Below, piece by piece: positions 25,201 to 38,242 of a stretch of 64,000 nt of DNA (its first letter is position 1; each line of letters starts with the position of its first letter). Under the pieces are notes generated by a model. That model had not been told where the DNA came from and ran no database searches. It saw only the letters and a program-made list of their open reading frames with translations. A program made the translations under genes and the position numbers. This stretch comes from Xyrauchen texanus (lineage: Eukaryota > Chordata > Actinopteri > Cypriniformes > Catostomidae). The stretch covers positions 12,830,262 through 12,894,261 of the forward strand of contig NC_068299.1 of the NCBI RefSeq assembly GCF_025860055.1. Direction: 5' to 3'.

Positions 25201-28200
25201 GTGCTCACTTCATTTACACTCAAGCAGGAAGTTATTGTAAACAGAGCTCTGCATGTGTGTTTATAGGCAACACAGAAGGGTGATCCAGTAGCCGTACTGA
25301 AGAAACAGTTGGAGGAACGGGAAAAGCAGCTGGCAGCCGAGCAGGAGGATGCAGCAGCTGCTAAGTGCCATCTTAGAGAATTGAATAAGGTAACAATTTA
25401 TGCATTCATGCAATCTAAAACACAATAAATATAAATGAAACATTTGTTAAAAATGCTATGTTTGATAAGTGGACATGTATCAGGCCCTATCAGTTAAACC
25501 AAACAAAATGAAACTACTAAATACTAATGTATCATTTACCTCATGCTTCTATTCATGGCGGCTTAGGGAGACATTCACACAGGCAAATTCTTGCAAATTT
25601 AAGCATGAAAAGCTAGTCATAGGAATGGAACAGAATGCTGCATTTATTTTCTTTCAAATATTCTGGTAATTGTTTTTAACGAACAGTGTATTAAAAATGC
25701 AGCTAAAAACATCTGTCTGATATGTGTAAACATAGACCAGCAATTTAAAAAAAATAATCCAGATGGAATACAAGAAATCAAGACACTCATTCCTGTGTGA
25801 ATGGCCCCTTGTATTACATTTTTAACTGGGACCGCTCCCATGGAGGAACAGGGGAAAAGTGACTTGCTCAAGGGTCTGGTGGTGATTGTTGTAGGGTTTG
25901 ACTACAATATTCCTGCCCAGATGTTTAAGAACTAAGCTACACCTGCACCAGATGACACTTGATGTCCAATATCATGACCCGTGTTTGTGTACGTAGGAGC
26001 TGTCTATGGAGAAGTCAAAGGTGGCATCTGTGGAAACCAGGCTGAGCTCTCAGCTGAGCAAGCGTGAGCAGGATATTATTGCCTTGCAAGCACGTATGCA
26101 GGCCAGTTATCAAGACCACCTCTCCGAGACCCAGCAGCTTAATGCCAAAGTGAGTACTCTGCACGACACTGTTGTAAAGCTGCACAATCAGCATGAGTCA
26201 AATTATGGAGAAATGTGGAAAACAATATATTTAGTAGGAAAGTCAGTAGATTAAAATAATGAATAACTATTAATCTCATGTTTTTTGTAGTTAGAGGGAT
26301 AGTTCAAACAATTATAAAAATTCTCATCTTTACCCTCATGCCATCCCAGATGTGTATGACATTCTTTCTTCTGTTGAACACAAATTAAGATTTTTAGAAG
26401 AATATCTCAGCTCTGTAGGTCCTTACAATGCAAGTGAATAGTGACCAGAACTTTGAATCTCCATAAATCACTTAAGTCAGCACAAAAGTAATCCTTAAAT
26501 CTCCAGTGGATAAATCCATGTCTTTTGAAGTGATATGAAAGGTGTGGGTGAGAAAACAGATCAATATTTAAAGCTACACTGTAAACAAATAAAAAAAAAT
26601 TATTAATGAGAGAGTGAAACAAAAATCCATCTTCCAAATCATGTCTTTTCCCAAATACACTTTGATAAACCTATAATAATTATATTAAATTATAAATATT
26701 TTAGAGCTGTTGGGACGGATTTCACTGGAAATTGCATACTTGCATTATTCACCCATGCGTATTGGATTATACAGACTACACAGAGAAAATAAGCTCTGGC
26801 TACTTTAGCATGTGTGGGAGTAGCTGAAGTTGAAAGTTTGTTGTAACAACGAATGAGAAAAATTGATCATGGATCATTCGAAACGGCACACCTCCAGGGA
26901 ATCACCAGTTGTAAAAACAAAGAATCCCTGAACAGAGCAGAGTCTACAAGCAAAAAGGGAAAGTGACAAAGTCCGTAATAAAACCCGAATTAACATCAGC
27001 TTAGCTTTTCAGAATTTAACCCCGAGATCTGAAAGGATTTAAAAGCGACCCAGAGCTTTTTTTCTTACTCAACAGGTAAGATATTTTATTGATAGGGTTT
27101 GATTAATTGTGTAATCGCACACACACATGGATATTTTATAAAGAAATTAATTAGTGGACTTAAGACCAAGGACTTGGTGATCTGTTTCTCACCGATTATA
27201 TACACATTATTTTTCAGCTAAACTAGGGTGCCCTCCTTATCAACCTTGAATAAAGACCTCTTCCGGTATAAGCCACCTCCAGCCATTTCAGCGATGCAAA
27301 AATACAAATTTATACTACTTTATATTGTATGCTGGCAATATATGTGATCATTATTATCATTCATTAACACCTTGGTTTGTAGCGCGCACAGTTTTACAGT
27401 TTATCGCATTTTGCAACCGTTTTATCACACGCTGTAGCACAGGCAGAATGAATGAGAAACGCTTCATTCTGTCTGTAACAACTACTGAAAATTTTACACA
27501 AACAAAGAAGAGAAGAAAGCCACTGGGAAAATGCTGCTTAAAATTTCAAATCTGCATCTTGTTTCATTTTGGCAAAATAATACATGCATTATTGTCTTAT
27601 TTCTTGTCGGAGAACATTCCCACTTTCTTTACGGTATGTATATAGACATGCAGATCTTGCATTCAGCATGGCTTATGAACATCGCGTTTGGATGTTTGGC
27701 AGATAAAAATACGAATCGTTTACATGGAGACATGAAACATGACATTGTCACGCTCTCAGTAAAGTAAGAAGCAGATTTGATTATTTTCTCTTCAATACAA
27801 CACACAGCAACAAGAGAATGATGTACTTTTACTATAAATTATGATGTTTTGCTGAGTTTATAAGCCCAAATTGTGGTCCTATTATCCTGCTAGTTATTTA
27901 AAAATATTGGTGGATTGCTTCAGAAGATATGGATTTAATCACTGGAGTCATATGGATTACATTTATTCTACCTTTATGTGATTTTTTTTTTTCCAAGATT
28001 CTAAGTTCTGGCCACCATTCAGTTGTATTGCAAGGACCTTCAGAGCTGAGATATTCTTATTAAAAAATCTTTGTGTACTGCAGAAGAATGTAAGTCATAC
28101 ACATCTGGTATAGCATGAGGGTGAATAAATGGAGAGATTTAAATTTTTTGGTGGACTATCCCTTTAACATGATTAATCTCACATTATGAATTTTTTATAA

Positions 28201-30481
28201 ATATAGTTTTTCTTTCAATGTGTGCATTGTTTTAATGCATGCAATGGCTAAACAAAATGATTTTGTATGAACTAAGTGTTTGTGTTAAAGTCCTTGAAGT
28301 TATCCCGAATTAACTGAGGAAAGACACGTAGATGCATTGTCCTATCTAATACCCAAGCCATTCCTCTTCATTCTCAGGTCTTGGCTCTCCAGGACCAGCT
28401 CGAGAAAGGCCCAAATGCTCAGCTGGCCCGTCTACAGCAGGAGAACTCCATCCTCAGAGATGCTCTCAACCAAGCCACCAGTCAGACTGAGAGCAAGTAT
28501 GAACCTACAGCTCCTCCCAAACCCAATAATGTCTTACTCATAGGTTTTTTTTTCACTTCTCGTTTTCGTAACTCACCTGTTTCCTTCATTGTTTCGCAGC
28601 AGAGACCACAGCAAACTCCTGCACCTCGTCTTTACTTGCCGCAGTGTGCCAAATAATTTCTTTAGCCTCCATTCTGCTAAGAAATGACAGAAAATCATAG
28701 CCAAATAAAGAAAACAAGAGCTAATGAGAACATATTTAAAGTTTAAAACTTTGGACCAATGAGGTTACAATGGACTACCCTAGATAACAACCAAAATGTC
28801 TTCATGTGTGATGCTGTTGACGGTTCTGACTGTTGAGGACAAAAACTCAACAACATTATCAACATCGCCCCCATTTACTTTCTTAAAGCATGTTCCTGAT
28901 CTTATTACACATGATTAATAATTGCACATTATATGAAATATAAAATATCAAAATGTAATGACAATAAATTACATTTTATTTTTCAACCCCCTTGTGTACC
29001 ACCTGGCTTCATTCTAGTGTGTAACACCCAACCAATACCAGATGGATACAGTAAAGTTTTGCTTTACCTTTTTCTCATTAAATATCCTGATTCACCAAGA
29101 AACACATTTTTCTTTTGTTCATCAGACAAAATGCTGAGTTGGCCAAACTACATCAGGACTGCATGCGACTGAATAAAGAGCTGATTGAGAAGAATGAGGC
29201 CTTGCAGGCTGACGAACAGCTCAAGAAAATTCTGGAATCCAAAGCTGCCACTGCTGAGAAACAACTGGCCCAGCTGCAGGTCAAATGCTCACCCTTCTAA
29301 ATTTGAGCTGTGCACCACAGTCACCAATCATTCCTTTTGTTTAGTTTGCAGAGTTGCACTGTTTTGCAAAAGGGCCCAAGCTGAACCTCTTATGAAAGAG
29401 TTCAAAATGCCACTCTGATTCTTATAAAATATCTCCCAGCATGATCAGCCTTTCAGATCTACAGGTAGGAAAGTTAGCTTCTAGCAATCAGTTTGTGTTT
29501 ATTAAAAAAATCTTGATTAGCTTGCCGGTAAAAGCTTTGACCCTCCCAGCGCCGGTACCTCTTCTAATGGGATTGTACACATGCTGGTGGAACATTTGAT
29601 TACCAGTCTGATCGCTCAGCAGTGCTCTGTGGGTTGAAACATTGCCGTGTTTCAGGGAAGCACTTCTCAGAACTATCTGGGATCTGAGCCTGCCTGAGCA
29701 GTACGATTTCACAAAGATACACATGAGGATCTGATTGTTCTAAGATGTTCTGTACTTACTGGAAGCACAGATAAAACATGACCTAGTCTACACTCTGGAT
29801 TGCATGCTTTGGGAGCAAACTGTCTTGACTCACCAAATGTCACTGTATAAAGAGCAGCCTTGTGTTACAGTGTGTTCTGAGCCTATTTACTGTATTGACT
29901 CAGGAGAGACATAGGTGACTGAGTCAGGCTTGTCTCTCCAGACACACATCTGAGTGTGTAACTCTTGAGAGTATTTCTGTAGCTTGTAATGAGAATTCTA
30001 ATTTTTTAAGTTTGTGATGTAATTGATAATTCCAGTGCTGCTGTAGCTCAACTGGTAAAGTGTGGTTCTAGCAATGCTTAGGTCATGGGCTTGATTCCCA
30101 GCAGACACACAAACTGCCAAAATGTATGCATTGTAAATTGGTTTTGATAAAATTCTGGTTTTGATAAAAGTGCATAAATGTAAATTGAATTTCTGCTAAA
30201 TTAAACGCAAAGATAACCACATTACCACACATTTTCAGGAAGGTTTTCAGCGTGCCCTTTTGAGAAGTAGTTTTAATGTACATTAAGACCCAAATGTCCT
30301 TTTAATTTATATACTATAAATGGAATTAATGGAGCAATGCACCTCCTCAGCTTTTTCAATGAGCTGCAGATACAAATACATTTTTGAAAGAATTCACATC
30401 TTAAATTTGCATCATGATCAGACCTGCTTTTTTCATAAAGACTCAACCATAATTCAGTGGAGTTTGTGATCACACCTAACT

Positions 30482-30516
<35 letters not shown>

Positions 30517-33500
30517 GTGGTGCCTTGTCCCCTCTGCAGGCAAGCTGGGCGAGTAGTGAACAGGCCCTACAGAAGCGTCTGGAGGAAGTGAGTGAGGAGC
30601 TCAGACAGACCCAAAGCAGCAGAAACAGCCTTCAGATGCAGCTGGAACAAGCTCAGCATGAAGCCACGGCTCTAGCAGGTCAGCGCCCAACATTACAGTA
30701 CAAGGGTGCTGGGCTAAGATCTTAAGCTTATACTCTTAACATTAGCTACTTATTTAGAGCATTTTTGAAAGAAGCACACTGTAGCACCATGTTGAGTAAT
30801 GTGGATCCAGACTACTTCAGAAACACATAAGTGTGAAATAGTTTAAGATCTGGGTTGGTATTACCATTGTGCCCTTGATTAAGACACGTAACATCAGGTT
30901 ACGTTTGGATAAGTGTACCGTAAGTCGCTTTAGACAAAAGCGTCAGCTAAATGGTGAATTAGTAATTAGAAATACTGCTACCTCCAATATAAATACTCTT
31001 TCTTACTTTCCCCACTTTATTTGAACCCTGTATTTCCCAAATTAAATCAAAAAGATGTCAACATTAAAATGTACCTCTTGTCTTCCTTAATTGTACTATA
31101 GAGGCACAAACTCGTGTAGCCAGTGTGGAGGCAGAACTGAGAGAGCATGCCAGACAGGTGGAGAGTCTGCAGAGCCAGCTGAAGCAGACACAGGTGGAGA
31201 GAGAGCTGCTGCAGGAGACAAGACAGAACAAAGAACAGAACCACAATTCAGACGTGAGACGCCACTTACCATATCTGTAACAGCCCTAATATTAAACGAA
31301 TAGTGAAAAAATGAAATTCTCAAAATTTTCTAACCCTTATGCCATCCCAGATGTGTATGACTTCCTTTTGCCGGACACAAACAAAGATTTATAGAAGAAA
31401 ATATCAGCTCTGTAGTAGGTCCTTACAAGTCAAGTCAACAGGGTCTAAAACTTCTAAGCGTTTAAAGGCAGCATAAAAGTGTTCATATGATATGTGTGGG
31501 TGAGAAACAAATCGATATTAAAGTCCTTTTTAACTATAAATCTCCACTTTCAAACAGCCCTTCTAAACGCTCTTCTCTTGTAGAAGTTCTTGTTTTGTTT
31601 TTGCCGATTTGCGTTCTTCGTGTATATCGCTACCTACTGGACAGTGAGGAGAATTTATAGAAAAAAAGGACTTAAATATTCATCTGTTTCTCACCCACAC
31701 CTATCATGAAGATGAAGATATGGATTTATCCACTGGCGTGGTATGGATTACTTTTATGCTGTCTTTATGTGCTTTTTGGAGCTTCAAAATTTTGGAACCT
31801 ATTGACTTGCATTGAGTGGACCAACAGAGCTGAGACATTCTTCTAAAAATCTTTGTATTTCACAGAAGAAATTCACATATCTAGGATGGCATGAGGGTGA
31901 GTAAATTATGAGAGAATTGTCATTTTTGGTTGAACCTTTCCTTTAACTTTTCATCTGCAACGAAATATACAGTATGAATTGTGAATCAGTAATTTGATAA
32001 TCATTTGTATGTTTCAATACAGGCTTTGATGGCTGAACTGGAGCAAGCAAAGTGCAGGTGAGATTTATTGTCTGCATCTATCTTCCTAGTTAATAAATAT
32101 TCACAGCAACCTTGAATTTGAATTCACATGCACTCCTTGTTCAATCTCTAGTCTGAAGGAGAAAGAGAGTCGAGTTTTAACTCTTGAAGAAGAGCTGACC
32201 CAACTCAAAAACACTATCACCAATCAGGTGAAGGCATTTTTACACACTTTTTGGCTAATTTCATTATTTGATTGACCTTTTACATTTGACCTGATACATT
32301 TGAACCTGTAATGTATTTGCACTTGTTTCTTTTAATTTTCTTCTGTTTCACTGTCTGATTTGAACTGATCACATGTCCCCCTCAGGTGGATAACAAAGCA
32401 GATGTGCAGTGCTTGCAGCACAGGTATAATGTGCATGTTTTCTGCTACGGCACCAATACAGTTTTGTAGAACTTAGTTTATATTAATGATGGTAATCTGG
32501 GGGGACCTGGATAGCTCAGTGGTAAAGACGCTGGCTACCACCCATGGATTTTGAATCCCAGGGCGTGCTGAGTGACTCCAGCCAGGTATACTAAGCAACA
32601 AAAATGGCCCAGCTGCTTGGGAGGTTAGAGTCACATGGGGTAACCTCCTCGTGGTCGCTATAATGTGGTTTATTCTCGGTGGGGCGTGTGGCGAGTTGAG
32701 CGTGTATGCTGTGGCGGATGGTGTGAAGCCTCCACACGTGCTATGTCTCCGTGGCATCATGCTCAACAAGCCACTTGATAAGATGCATGGATTCGTCCTC
32801 CGCCACCCGGTTTGAGGCGAATCACTACGCATCCACGAGGGAAAAAAGCACACTGGGAATTAGGCATTCCAAATTGGGAGAAAAATGGGAAAAAATCAAA
32901 AAAGTAAAAAAAATTATGCTAATCTGTTTTTTTTTTAATCCTTTTTTTATTTATTTTTATTTTTTTATGTAAGCATAAAAGAAAAAGGTGACCAAATAGC
33001 AGCTCTTCAGGAAGAACTCCAACAGGTTAAAGAAAAAAGTTCTAACCTCAACAAAGTAAGTTTATAATGTCAGAACTGTAAACCTCACAATATATTCAAA
33101 TTTAGACATAAATATTCATGACAGTTTGCTTGTTCAATTATTCATAGCTAGAAAACACAGAAATGCTGGAAAAGCTACAAAACAGGTATGCATCATTTGT
33201 ATTCCAAGCAAAAACATTAGATTCTGTTTTTCAATTTAAGTTAAACATTTTTTAAAGCTGTTTCTAATTGTCATGCGTTTTGTTTTTTCGTGTTCCTGTA
33301 GTTTGAAAGAAGAGAGAGCTCGAGTGGCATCATTTGAGGATGAGATGAGACAGAGTAAAGAACAGTGCAACACTAGAGTAAGTGCATATTCTGTGTTATT
33401 CTCTTAAAATGCTCCACAGAAAGCTTAAATAAATAAATCTTTGCTAAAGAGCACAGGATTTATTTATTTAAAATTAAACACAATACTAAATAAACATATA

Positions 33501-36500
33501 GATCAGTTCAAGAATGTAAACAAATAAATTAGAATGGTCCAAACGTATTTGGAAGTTTCTTTTTCAAGGTAAGTCAGTCCACTCGACTGCCATTTTTGGG
33601 ATGCTCTTGGGCTGTTTGGGGAACTATTTTCTATGTAAACAAGTGTCATGACAGTGTAGCTCATATCTACTTGTATGGGGAAAGACCGAAATCCAAAACG
33701 GTTGGTCAGGATTACGATAAAAGAACATATTTCAAATAAGCAGTAAAATTGTATCGGTACGAGACGTGGGTGGCGCCGGGGTGACATATAGATGGGATTA
33801 TCCCTTTTCTAAAAAATAGCCTATTGGCTTTAGATACATTTAGTTACCACATGTTGGCAGTACTATTAGGACATTCTCATTCTAGAGAGTATATGATTTG
33901 ACAAAAATCTGAGTTGTTCCAGATGAGTCATTTTGAGTATATATTTAGTTTTATTTTTTTCTCTGTCCATTTTCTAGGAAGAGAGAGACTGCATATTTTG
34001 AAATGCATTTAGTATCCGCTAAAGGTGTACACAAATACAAATTAGATGCCTTCAAAGCTAATAGACATGGACTAAATGCCACAAAACGTCAAAATTGATT
34101 TCATTGTGTCTTTGAACTGATGTTAAAATCATTGACAAGTTTGAAATTATTGTTCAGGTTAGTCAGTTATCATAAAAGTTATTTAAATCCATTTGACCAT
34201 GTCTGATAACACACTTTTACTCTACAGATGGAAGACAACACAGCCAAAATGGAGTCACTACTTAAGAGGTTCATATATACTCCTACTAAAGCCTACTCCA
34301 TGTTCATACCTGACCACTACATTAAGACAAGTAATAATAAAATAAAATGATGTGTTGAGTGGTTTTGTTGTTGTTTTCCAGTGTAACTGAGAAAGAAAGC
34401 CTTGCAACATCACTACAGCAGGAACTGCAGCAACTTAAGGAGCTCTATCAGTCACAGTGCAAGAGTTGCGTAAGTAGCCAAGGCTATGGTGAACATGTTG
34501 TCGTTATCTTGCATATGATTAATCATTTATTAATATATGCACAGGCACACATCATATCAGGCCCTGCTATTAAAAGCTCACTTTAGCAGTACACTTAAGG
34601 GCAGTTCACACTGCCCCAACAAATGCCAACAGACACCAACACTTCCAACATTCTAAAGTTGGCTGTTGTATTTCAAACTTGCGTCTTTGCATGTCGTTGG
34701 TCACCTTTGACGACAACTGACAAGGAAGAGGTTGCAAATGAATCCATACTTGTGCGTTTAAATATATAAATATAATGTGCAATTGATTAAACATGTTCAG
34801 TATGTAGAGACATTAGGCTATAACCTATTAAACACAACTACATTTTAAAAAATTTTTTGTGTTTGCTGGAAACGTATTTATACCAAGTTCCGACGGAGGA
34901 TAGCAATCAAGCGTAAAAAAAACAAACAAAGAAAAAACATCCTTTTATACATGAGGTTTGTCCCCATAATGTGGGGAAAAGTTAGTATTTTATATTTTTG
35001 CAGGTATAAGTTAATATTAATGCAGTTCTTCAGAAACGGCAGTAATATTTTGAGAAATAAAGGATCTGTTTTTCATGCTTCAGCACAAATTAATCTGTCC
35101 GTCTCGCTTAATTTTACATATTTTCTCACGTGTGTCACCCACACAAACTGCTGAACCCAAAAAATATTTTGAAAGGAATGGAATTCTTGAACAAATTCGC
35201 AAAAGAAATGTTATTATTCGTGATTGACTGTGTTTCTCCTGCTCTACCAATGCATACATTTTCTGAGTTGACAGGGACGCTTGCCTCATTGTCATGGCAA
35301 CGGTTCGCGATGAAGTCAGAGTTTGTATGAGTTAGTTGGAAGATCGTACCACACTGCTCAAACATTCCTAGACCCGACAAACATGATTAAACATGTTGAA
35401 TCGGTGAAAACAGACGTCAATGTACGCCAACAAACGCCAGCAGGTGATCACACTGATCTGATAAAACCCAACAAGTGTTGGATGTTGGTGTTTGTTGGCA
35501 TTTGTTGGGGCAGTGTGAATTGGCCTTAACATTTCCATTTCAGGAGTTGTCATTTAAAGAACAATAAATGAGTATTTCTGTGTGAGATTATTTTGTGTGT
35601 ATTTTTAAATTGTGACACTAAAAGCATATAGCATATACACACATACCCAATTTATAAGAACTCTGGACCAGTCATATGCACTGATCAGCCACAATATTGT
35701 TTAGGTTCCCCTCGTGCTACCAAAAGTGTGCCAATCCGCATTCTGAGATGCTATTCTTCTCACCCCAATTGTACAGAGTGGTTATCTGAGTTACCATAGA
35801 CTTTGGTCTCAGTAATTTGGACTGTGGCATGATTGTTGGTGTCAGATGGGCTGGTTTGAGTATTTCTCTGTGAGTATAACTGCTGATCTACTGGGATTTT
35901 CACACACAACAGCCTCTAGAATTTACTCTGAATAGTGCCAAAAACATCCAGTGAGGGGTAGTTCTGCGGATTGAAACGCCTTGTTGATGAGAGAGGTCAA
36001 CAGAGAATGGTCAGACTGGTTTGAACTGACAAAGTCTACGGTAACTCAGATAACCGCTCTGTACAATTGTGGTGAGAAGAATAGCAATGTGGGTTGATGC
36101 TGTTTTGGGAGCACAAGGGAGACCTACACTATATTAGGCAGGTGGTTTTAATGTTGTGGCTGAATGGTGTATGTATGTGTGAGTTCATATATGGCAATAT
36201 ATCAGATTTATGTATTGGTCATTTAGCAGACACTTTCAAATTAGGAAAAATAAAAGGAAAAAAGACCACAAATATTGATTTACTTAAGGAGTTTGAATGT
36301 TTTAGATTCAAACTTTTATTCAGCTGAATAAAAGTATTGATTTTTCATATTTCTCTAGTTTAGTATTTTTTTTATTTAGTCAGCATTTTGTTGGGCCAAG
36401 AACACAGTCTCAGCTGTTACTTAGGATTTTTATTTTTTTACCTAGATATAAAAGATATTTGTATTCTATTTTCTGGGTTTTGTTTTATATTCATGTTGGT

Positions 36501-38165
36501 TTGAAAGGCTCTAGAATTGTTGTTGTAATGTACTGAAAGTGTTTTTGGTTGTCACTGAATATGTAATTACAGGAGAGTTTGGAGGACGTGCTGCAATCTT
36601 TCCAGACCGATACCAAAGAAGTTCTTCATTCCCTTTTCCCACACATCAACATAGACATTGAACAGGTGGCTAATATTTAAGTTTTTCGTAGTTATCACTT
36701 GACCATATATTTTTTAACAACTTTCAAATATTTGTTTGTAAAAGCAAATACATTAAACATCAGTTAGACTTTTCACAAGCATTAAAGGGATCATGATATG
36801 AAGAATAACATTTCCGTTGATCTTTTAACATGTATAAGAGTTCTTTTTACTTTCAGTACATACTATATACATACTATAAGATTCAGAACTCAAAATTTCC
36901 ACCTCACTTCAAAAAGTGCATCTGTTGAAACCAAGCTGCCAAAATGACTCATTCTCTACTTCTTGTTGTAGACATTTACATCTAACCACCTCCACAACAA
37001 AACAACACTTATAGTGCTTATCATTTCTGAAATTGTGCATCCTCGCTTCGTTTTCTTGCTTCCTTTCCTCGTTTCCTTGCTCCACCCTCTTAGGAATCGA
37101 GGAAAGGTTTGAAGGAACCGATGGCAGCGGAATAGAAGTAAGACCAATTTGTAAAATGAAATGTCCATCGAACTTGATTGACTTCAGAGCATCTTTTTGT
37201 GCAGCTGCATAAAAAAAGGAGATGTTAGGCAGAATTTCAGCATTGGTCACCATTCACTTTCATTGCATTTTATATATATATATTTTTCATACAATGAAAG
37301 TGAATGGTGACTCTTGCTGACACCTCCTTTTGTGTTTAATGGGTAGAAAGTAAGTCATATGGGGTTTGAGCAACGTAAACGTTAATGATTTCATTTTTGA
37401 GTGAACTATCTCTTTAGTCTTCCTCTATGCAAGTCATTGATTGCTAACTGTGTCATATTCTCTTCATTCAGACCAAATGGTTGCAGGACTTTTCTGTGAA
37501 GGCACAAGAGGCATTAAATCAAAAGCAACAGAACAAAGAATCCCAGCAAAGCACAGAGATGTTGGTAAGAATGCAGCAGTTTCTTGCCTTGTACTTGTGT
37601 CATAGTAAAGTTGCTCATTGTCACCTCCTTGTGGGGATAGGAGGCATGCTTGTAAATGGTACAATGCTGTTTTATTTAATAGGAGATAATGGGGAAACTA
37701 CAGAATGCCAAGGAGAATCAATCCACACTACAAGCAGAGTGTGAACAGTACAGGAGTGTACTTGCTGAGACGGTGAGATAATTCTCCAGGAATCTGTTTC
37801 AGCAAAACTTTACTGCAAAGGGTATTGAGCTGGGTTTTTGTTATACAGGAGGGGATGCTGAAGACCCTTCAGAAGAGTGTAGAGGAAGAAGAAAGGGTGT
37901 GGAGGACCAAGATAATGAATTCAGAGGAGAAAATGAGGATGGTGGGTCTAATCAATGGTAGATTTTTTTAATGTTCATATTTATTGCTTCAGTGTTGACT
38001 TCCAAACATTGTTTAGTATTTTTCCATTACATGTTCTGCACTGTGGCTCCATATTTATAATTGTTTCCCTACCACATAGGAGAGAAATGACAATATACCT
38101 ACTTTTACCACTCAAGAGTTCTTTCCCTTGTTTTCCATATAAAAGATTATGTAAACATTTTTTTT

Positions 38166-38242
<77 letters not shown>

